The notes beneath the pieces are model-generated. The model was not told the DNA's origin, searched no databases, and worked only from the letters and a program-made list of their open reading frames with translations. The position numbers and the translations under genes are program-made. This document shows, one piece after another, positions 58,230-64,000 of a stretch of 64,000 nt of DNA (positions within the stretch are counted from its first letter, which is position 1; each line of letters opens with the position of its first letter). Where the stretch lies: positions 1 through 64,000 of the forward strand of contig CANGNA010000007.1 of NCBI GenBank assembly GCA_947455215.1, read 5' to 3'. This stretch comes from Chitinophagaceae bacterium (GTDB lineage: Bacteria; Bacteroidota; Bacteroidia; Chitinophagales; Chitinophagaceae).

Positions 58230-59679
58230 CAGCTTGCGCACTTCGTTTTTGTAAATAATAAAATATCGGCAGGCCTATCAGCACTATAATAAAGCCCGGC
58301 CAGGTGTAGTTGGGCTTATACTTCAGCAACACCACACAGATAAAAGATGCCAGCGCTATATACAGTACCGGTATCACAGGATAGCCAAATGCCTTGTATG
58401 GCCTTGGGTGATCGGGCATTGTTCTGCGGAGCTTGAAGATGGCCGCAATGGTAAGGATATAGAACAGCAACACAGTAAAGATGATGAAATCGAGCAGGTC
58501 GCCATACTTGCCGCTAAGGCATAATATAGAGGCCCAGAAACATTGCATCCACAGCGCCTTGGCAGGCACACCCTTGCTGTTCAGCTTCTTTGCTGCCGGC
58601 AAGAACAGACCATCTTTGGCCATGGAATAGTATACCCTGGCGCCCGATAGTATCAAACCGTTGTTACAACCAAAGGTAGATACCATGATAAGCAGGGCAA
58701 TGATAACAGTACCTGTGCCCCCAAATATCTTTAATGCCACGGCCAGCGCTACCCTGTCTGACGGAGCATTAGCGATCTCGTGCATAGACAGTACATTCTC
58801 GTACATCAGGTTCATAGATACATAGAGGATGGTTACCACCAGTGTACCAATGAACAGGCTAAGGCCGATATTGCGCTCGGGCTTCTTTATCTCACCAGCT
58901 ATAAAGGTCACATTGTTCCATGCATCGCTGCTAAAGAGTGTACCCACCATGGCCACACAGATGGCTACTATCAGCTCTGGTCCGGCCAGCGTGGTATGGC
59001 TGATTGCCCCCGAAGCTGTTTCTGTTTTGCGGGCCAGCCATGCCGACGACCAGTTGTCGTGCCATATGTTATGGTCCTTCATGAACATAAAGCCGCAGAT
59101 GATGAGCGTAAGCATAGCACCTATCTTGGCGAAGGTGAAGAAGAACTGTATCCACTTACCACCCTCTACCCCATTGGTATTGATCCAGGTGAGCAGCACT
59201 ATGGTGCCGATGCCCAGCACCTGGGCCGCGCTTATGTGGTAAGCGCCCAGCGTGAACAGGATATTCTCCTCGCCCACAGCAGGCACCAGGTACCCCATGA
59301 AATTAGCAAACGTAACAGCAACCGCCGCAATAGTACCCGTCTGGATGACGGCAAAGAACGACCACCCATAAAGGAAACCATACTTTTTGCCATAGGCCTC
59401 CTGCAGGTATATGTATTGTCCGCCCGCCTTGGGGAACATACCACTCAGCTCGCCGTAGCTAACAGCGGCCGATATGGTGATGAGACCGGTAAGCACCCAT
59501 ACCATCACCAGCCAACCCGCACTACCTACATTTCTTGTTACATCGGCACTTACCCTGAAGATACCCGACCCTATCATAGAGCCGGCCACCAGTAAGATGC
59601 CATCGAGTAAAGTGAACGAACGGCGGAACGATTGTCCGCTGTCTTCTAAAAGTCCGGGGGTGGGCTTGGTATTATCCAA
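58222..59679 (-). CDS. APC family amino acid permease
   Basis: Inner-membrane transporter of 485 residues with about 12 helices. Characteristic start: SFTLLDGILLVAGSMIGSGIFRVSADVTRNVGSAGWLVMVWVLTG, with the GSGIF binding segment, and later FIAGEIKKPERNIGLSLFIG. It could be an LAT-like exchanger; the substrate is unknown. It forms an operon with the OmpH-like gene upstream (20-base gap) and the heptose kinase downstream (eight-base overlap). Confidence 0.9.
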   Translation of the reverse strand: MDNTKPTPGLLEDSGQSFRRSFTLLDGILLVAGSMIGSGIFRVSADVTRNVGSAGWLVMVWVLTGLITISAAVSYGELSGMFPKAGGQYIYLQEAYGKKYGFLYGWSFFAVIQTGTIAAVAVTFANFMGYLVPAVGEENILFTLGAYHISAAQVLGIGTIVLLTWINTNGVEGGKWIQFFFTFAKIGAMLTLIICGFMFMKDHNIWHDNWSSAWLARKTETASGAISHTTLAGPELIVAICVAMVGTLFSSDAWNNVTFIAGEIKKPERNIGLSLFIGTLVVTILYVSMNLMYENVLSMHEIANAPSDRVALAVALKIFGGTGTVIIALLIMVSTFGCNNGLILSGARVYYSMAKDGLFLPAAKKLNSKGVPAKALWMQCFWASILCLSGKYGDLLDFIIFTVLLFYILTIAAIFKLRRTMPDHPRPYKAFGYPVIPVLYIALASFICVVLLKYKPNYTWPGFIIVLIGLPIFYYLQKRSAQADE

Positions 59680-59699
59680 AGGCTGCGTTTTTTTACAGG

Positions 59700-60293
59700 T
59701 TACTTTTTCTTGTTCAACTCGTCTTTGGTAGCAGCGTTCATGCCAGCTATCACATCATTGGTGATCTCGTATTGCTTATTGGCATACATCACCGGCGACC
59801 CGCCACCTGCCGAGTAAGACAGAATAAAGTCGTAATGCTTGTCCTTATTATATTGCTCCAGGTAAGCATCCAGCCTCTTCTTCAGGTCTTTGTTCATTTC
59901 TTCCTGCTGCTTCACCAGTTCTTCGGTAAGTGCCTGGTTGCGGCTTTCCAGGCTCTGCTGCATGTTCATATATTGCTTCTGCGCAGCCTCATACTCGCTC
60001 TGGGTAAGGGTTTGTGCCTGGGCCTTCTTTTGTATGTCCTGCGCTTTGGCCTGCATCTGTGCGGCGCTCTGCTGCAGTTCGCCTTCCATCTGCTCTTTGT
60101 GTTTGCGGAACTCTTCCTTATGCTGCTTCAGCAATTCAAAATGCTCTTCCAGCGTATCGATATTGACATAAGCAATGCGTGCGCCGGAAACTGCTGCCGG
60201 AGCAGGTTGTTGTTTGTTACTGTTACATGATGCCGCAAACAATATGACGCCTGCGATAGCTACGGTTTGTAATGAAAGCAAAATACTCCTCAT
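59700..60293 (-). CDS. OmpH/Skp-like lipoprotein
   Basis: The 197-residue product has a lipobox (FAASC, Cys23) and a long coiled coil (residues 50-150: HFELLKQHKEEFRKHKEQ...EELVKQQEEMNKDLKKRLD) ending with the Skp-like YDFILSYSAGGGSPVMYANKQYEITNDV. Skp chaperones outer-membrane proteins in the periplasm, but this one is lipid-anchored, so it may differ. First gene of the operon with the permease and heptose kinase, with its own -7 element. Confidence 0.88.
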   Translation of the reverse strand: MRSILLSLQTVAIAGVILFAASCNSNKQQPAPAAVSGARIAYVNIDTLEEHFELLKQHKEEFRKHKEQMEGELQQSAAQMQAKAQDIQKKAQAQTLTQSEYEAAQKQYMNMQQSLESRNQALTEELVKQQEEMNKDLKKRLDAYLEQYNKDKHYDFILSYSAGGGSPVMYANKQYEITNDVIAGMNAATKDELNKKK

Positions 60294-60328
60294 ATATATT
60301 AATGTGTGTCTATATTATTAGTAATAGC

Positions 60329-60336
60329 CAAAAGTA
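60329..60336 (-). promoter_or_regulatory. -7 element of the OmpH-permease-kinase operon
   Basis: On the minus strand TACTTTTG fits TAnnTTTG, 35 bases before the OmpH-like ATG. Confidence 0.5.
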
Positions 60337-60403
60337 ATAGAATAGTTGCAAGGGAAAAACAGGCAAACGTTAAAAACTACGCTAAAAATGTACTCTGTCG
60401 GGC

Positions 60404-61609
60404 TTAGCGCGACTTATCGTAGTATTTATGATATACCTTGATATATGTACCCCACACAAGGCTTATAGTAACGGTGTTACCGGTCAGGTCGGTGCCACCT
60501 ACGTTCCTGTAGCTAACGGCATTGTACTTGGCCTGTATGTTCAGGTAAGAGTGCCGGGTCTCGGTAAGTGTTTTCCTGTTCTTCAGGAAAAACTTGTACC
60601 CAAGACCACCGTTCAGGTTCAGCGAGTAAGTACTTGTTCCATTAGATGTATTTGTGGTGCTGGTATTGGCAATAAGATCGATACCATCGAACCCTACACC
60701 ACCCAGCAGCGAAAACTCATGATGTTTGGTGCGCGCAAAGGCATAACCCATATCCCAGCCGAAGTAATAAGAGGTGTAATGATTGGTAGAATAGAGCGAA
60801 TCATCCTTACGTACATTATAATGTGTGGGGGCATCGCCAAAACGCACATGAGTTGTAAAGTCGTACAATATCCTGTTGGTGCAACCACCGATAACAGCCC
60901 CCAAGTAAGGATGGCTACCAATAAAGGACAACTGGCCATTAGGCACCCACATACCAAAAACAAGCCCCACATTCATACCACCAAACTTTGTGCGCTCGCC
61001 CATGTATGCCTTTTGCAATAGTGTATTATTATACACGCTATCCTTCAGCTTCACCAGCCTGTTAGGGTTAGGGTCGGCATAATACTGCACCAGGAATTTT
61101 TCTACCGGGGACAAACCGGGCTCATCTATAAGCCCACCCGCCATAGAGCGGATAAAATTGCTGTACTGTATATAGGCATCAAAGTAAAAGTGACTGTACT
61201 TCTCGGGGTAATGCTGTATGTCGTAAAAATTGTAATTCTCTGTAAGGTAAGAAAGGATGTTTTGCCTGTAATAGTCTGCCGCTTGTGTTTTACCACCACC
61301 GCTCGCCTTGCGGTACACATTCACCAGCTCTTCTTTGAACGTACGTTTGCGAATGGAATTAAGAATAGAGAACGCCACCGACGACTCGTTCATGCCACAA
61401 TTGCGCTGCCAATAGTTAGCAACAGCCTCAGCAGTATCATATTTACCGGCCCGGAATAGGCGCGGTATCATCTGGATAGAATTATAGTATACGTCATCGC
61501 AGGTAAGCACGCGCTCGGTCATCATGTGCTCCAGCTGGTCGTCCTTTATCTGCGCAAAAGAGCTATGGAATGCGGTGAGTAATGATAGAATAAGCAACAG
61601 TCTCTTCAT
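60404..61609 (-). CDS. hypothetical secreted protein with helical N-terminus and barrel-like C-terminus
   Basis: The 401-residue product has a signal peptide (ends SSFAQ, about residue 19). Residues 30-200 are helical and could be TPR-like (FRAGKYDTAEAVANYWQRN); residues 215-401 form alternating strands with aromatic ends (GMNVGLVFGMWVPNG, YTSYYFGWDMGYAFA, TVTISLVWGTYIKVYHKYYD), as in an outer-membrane barrel. Not recognised. It is separated from the OmpH gene by 110 bases. Confidence 0.55.
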   Translation of the reverse strand: MKRLLLILSLLTAFHSSFAQIKDDQLEHMMTERVLTCDDVYYNSIQMIPRLFRAGKYDTAEAVANYWQRNCGMNESSVAFSILNSIRKRTFKEELVNVYRKASGGGKTQAADYYRQNILSYLTENYNFYDIQHYPEKYSHFYFDAYIQYSNFIRSMAGGLIDEPGLSPVEKFLVQYYADPNPNRLVKLKDSVYNNTLLQKAYMGERTKFGGMNVGLVFGMWVPNGQLSFIGSHPYLGAVIGGCTNRILYDFTTHVRFGDAPTHYNVRKDDSLYSTNHYTSYYFGWDMGYAFARTKHHEFSLLGGVGFDGIDLIANTSTTNTSNGTSTYSLNLNGGLGYKFFLKNRKTLTETRHSYLNIQAKYNAVSYRNVGGTDLTGNTVTISLVWGTYIKVYHKYYDKSR

Positions 61610-61625
61610 ACCTGTAATTTAAATT

Positions 61626-61660
61626 AAAAATGCAGGAAAGACCAGCCTCCCTGCATTTTT
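61626..61660 (-). terminator. terminator of the ALDH7 gene
   Basis: AAAAATGCAGG / CCTGCATTTTT arms around a 13-base loop in the gap before the next minus-strand gene. Confidence 0.75.
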
Positions 61661-61676
61661 ATGTCCTTAATTGTTA

Positions 61677-63209
<1,533 letters not shown>

Positions 63210-63234
63210 AATTATGTACCTGATTTTTATGGTG

Positions 63235-63242
63235 CAAAATTA
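63235..63242 (-). promoter_or_regulatory. -7 element of the ALDH7 gene
   Basis: On the minus strand TAATTTTG fits TAnnTTTG, 25 bases before the ATG at 63209. Confidence 0.55.
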
Positions 63243-63353
63243 AGTTTTTTGTATCATCTATTATATATCAGCAGGCTATATCACTATTACTTTGCCCCAT
63301 ACTACCAGCAGCACGATTTTTTTAAGACCTTTACGTAATAATTTTAATAGATC

Positions 63354-63968
63354 ATGCTGTTGCACATACACCCCGACAATCCGCAGGAAAGGAATATTAA
63401 GACCGTAGTGGACTGCCTGAAGCGCGGCGGTGTGATCATATACCCTACCGACACCATTTATGGCCTGGGCTGCGATATTACCCACCCCGAGGCCATAGAA
63501 AAGATAGCCCGCATCAAGAAGATAGATGTAAAAAAAGCCCAGTTCTCGTTCATCTGCTGCGACCTGAGCCACCTGAGCGACTATGCCAAGAGCGTAGATA
63601 CACCCATCTTCCGCATATTAAAGAATACCCTGCCCGGCCCGTATACCTTTATCCTGAATGCCAGTAAACAGGTACCCAAGTTGCTGAAAACAAAGAAAGA
63701 TACTGTCGGCATACGCATACCCAACAACAAGATATGCCACGAGATAGTGAAGGCGCTGGGCAACCCCATAATGAGTGCATCGCTACCCATGGATGGCGAC
63801 GTGGAATATTATACCGACCCCGAGATCATGCACGATATGTTCGAGAACCTGGTGGATATAGTAGTGGATGGCGGCCACGGCGAGATACTCTCCTCTACCG
63901 TAATCGATTGCACCAGCGGCCAACCCGAACTGATACGCCTGGGTGCGGGGCCGTGGGAGGAGGAATAG
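63354..63968 (+). CDS. YciO-type Sua5/YrdC family protein
   Basis: The 204-residue product has the YrdC fold: GGVIIYPTDTIYGLGCDI, KKAQFSFICCDLSHLSDYAK, LPGPYTFILNASKQVPKLL, VGIRIPNNKICHEIV and PIMSASLPMDG. Order and the KNTLPGPYTFIL wording match the YciO branch, whose ability to make threonylcarbamoyl-AMP for tRNA t6A is less sure than that of TsaC/Sua5. No C-terminal Sua5 domain. Complete within the window; 32 bases follow to the edge with no feature. Confidence 0.88.
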   Translation: MLLHIHPDNPQERNIKTVVDCLKRGGVIIYPTDTIYGLGCDITHPEAIEKIARIKKIDVKKAQFSFICCDLSHLSDYAKSVDTPIFRILKNTLPGPYTFILNASKQVPKLLKTKKDTVGIRIPNNKICHEIVKALGNPIMSASLPMDGDVEYYTDPEIMHDMFENLVDIVVDGGHGEILSSTVIDCTSGQPELIRLGAGPWEEE

Positions 63969-64000
63969 TAAATGGCTCTTAAGCCGTCGGGGTGAAACCC

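Overview
The window looks like a chromosomal segment of a Bacteroidota bacterium, most likely in or near the Chitinophagaceae (Chitinophagales). Supporting signs are four secreted proteins with type IX secretion (T9SS) sorting domains (three type A, one type B), many genes preceded by the Bacteroidota -7 promoter element TAnnTTTG, an S46 dipeptidyl-peptidase, DUF1684, DUF885 and OmpH-like lipoproteins, and a ParE of the short Bacteroidota kind. No rRNA, tRNA, CRISPR array, transposase, integrase or phage gene was found.

Layout. 0-9.3 kb: a secreted CAP protein, a membrane protein with pyrF, an outer-membrane protein, an OsmC protein, a ParE/RelE-type toxin-antitoxin (TA) pair beside csbD, an SRPBCC protein, lysS with a DUF1684 lipoprotein, and an SGNH hydrolase. 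9.5-17.3 kb: a T9SS type B protein, mfd, a secreted unknown and a ClC channel. 17.4-21.1 kb: a three-gene TerY-like vWA / PP2C phosphatase / protein kinase module. 21.3-31.6 kb: cysteine desulfurase, an AraC regulator, a T9SS repeat protein, a GT6 (ABO-like) glycosyltransferase, a DHFR-like reductase, an acyltransferase, an M20 dipeptidase, and a TspO gene that seems to carry a one-base frameshift. 31.8-37.9 kb: a 2026-residue T9SS adhesin-like protein. 37.9-44.5 kb: a lipoprotein, a LuxE-like acyl-activating protein, parE and an S46 peptidase. 44.6-46.2 kb: a repeat island holding an antitoxin/PIN-toxin pair. 46.2-64 kb: ilvE, recQ, a TM2/DUF2752 pair, DinB and GNAT proteins, DUF885, another T9SS protein, bacilliredoxin, the operon OmpH-lipoprotein / APC permease / heptose-7-phosphate kinase, ALDH7 and a YciO-type Sua5 protein.

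Most genes are housekeeping or envelope functions in short operons, often with start/stop overlaps (lysS-DUF1684, vWA-PP2C, permease-kinase, TM2-DUF2752, both TA pairs). The accessory signal lies between the genes. A palindromic element (family A, 28-base arms, about 117 bp, with an AT-rich right tail) occurs in four full copies and one partial copy. In two places it is bordered by a second motif (family D, GCGTAACAC-type hairpins). One such D-A-D unit fills the gap between the PP2C and kinase genes; another pair of A copies brackets the PIN-domain TA module like the ends of a composite mobile unit. Both TA modules also sit beside a duplicated 3' end or terminator of a neighbouring gene (csbD, ilvE), which suggests a shared mode of arrival. 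These repeat-TA arrangements, the vWA/PP2C/kinase module, the bacterial GT6 with a DxD motif, the TspO frameshift and the mosaic adhesin are the items most worth a second look.
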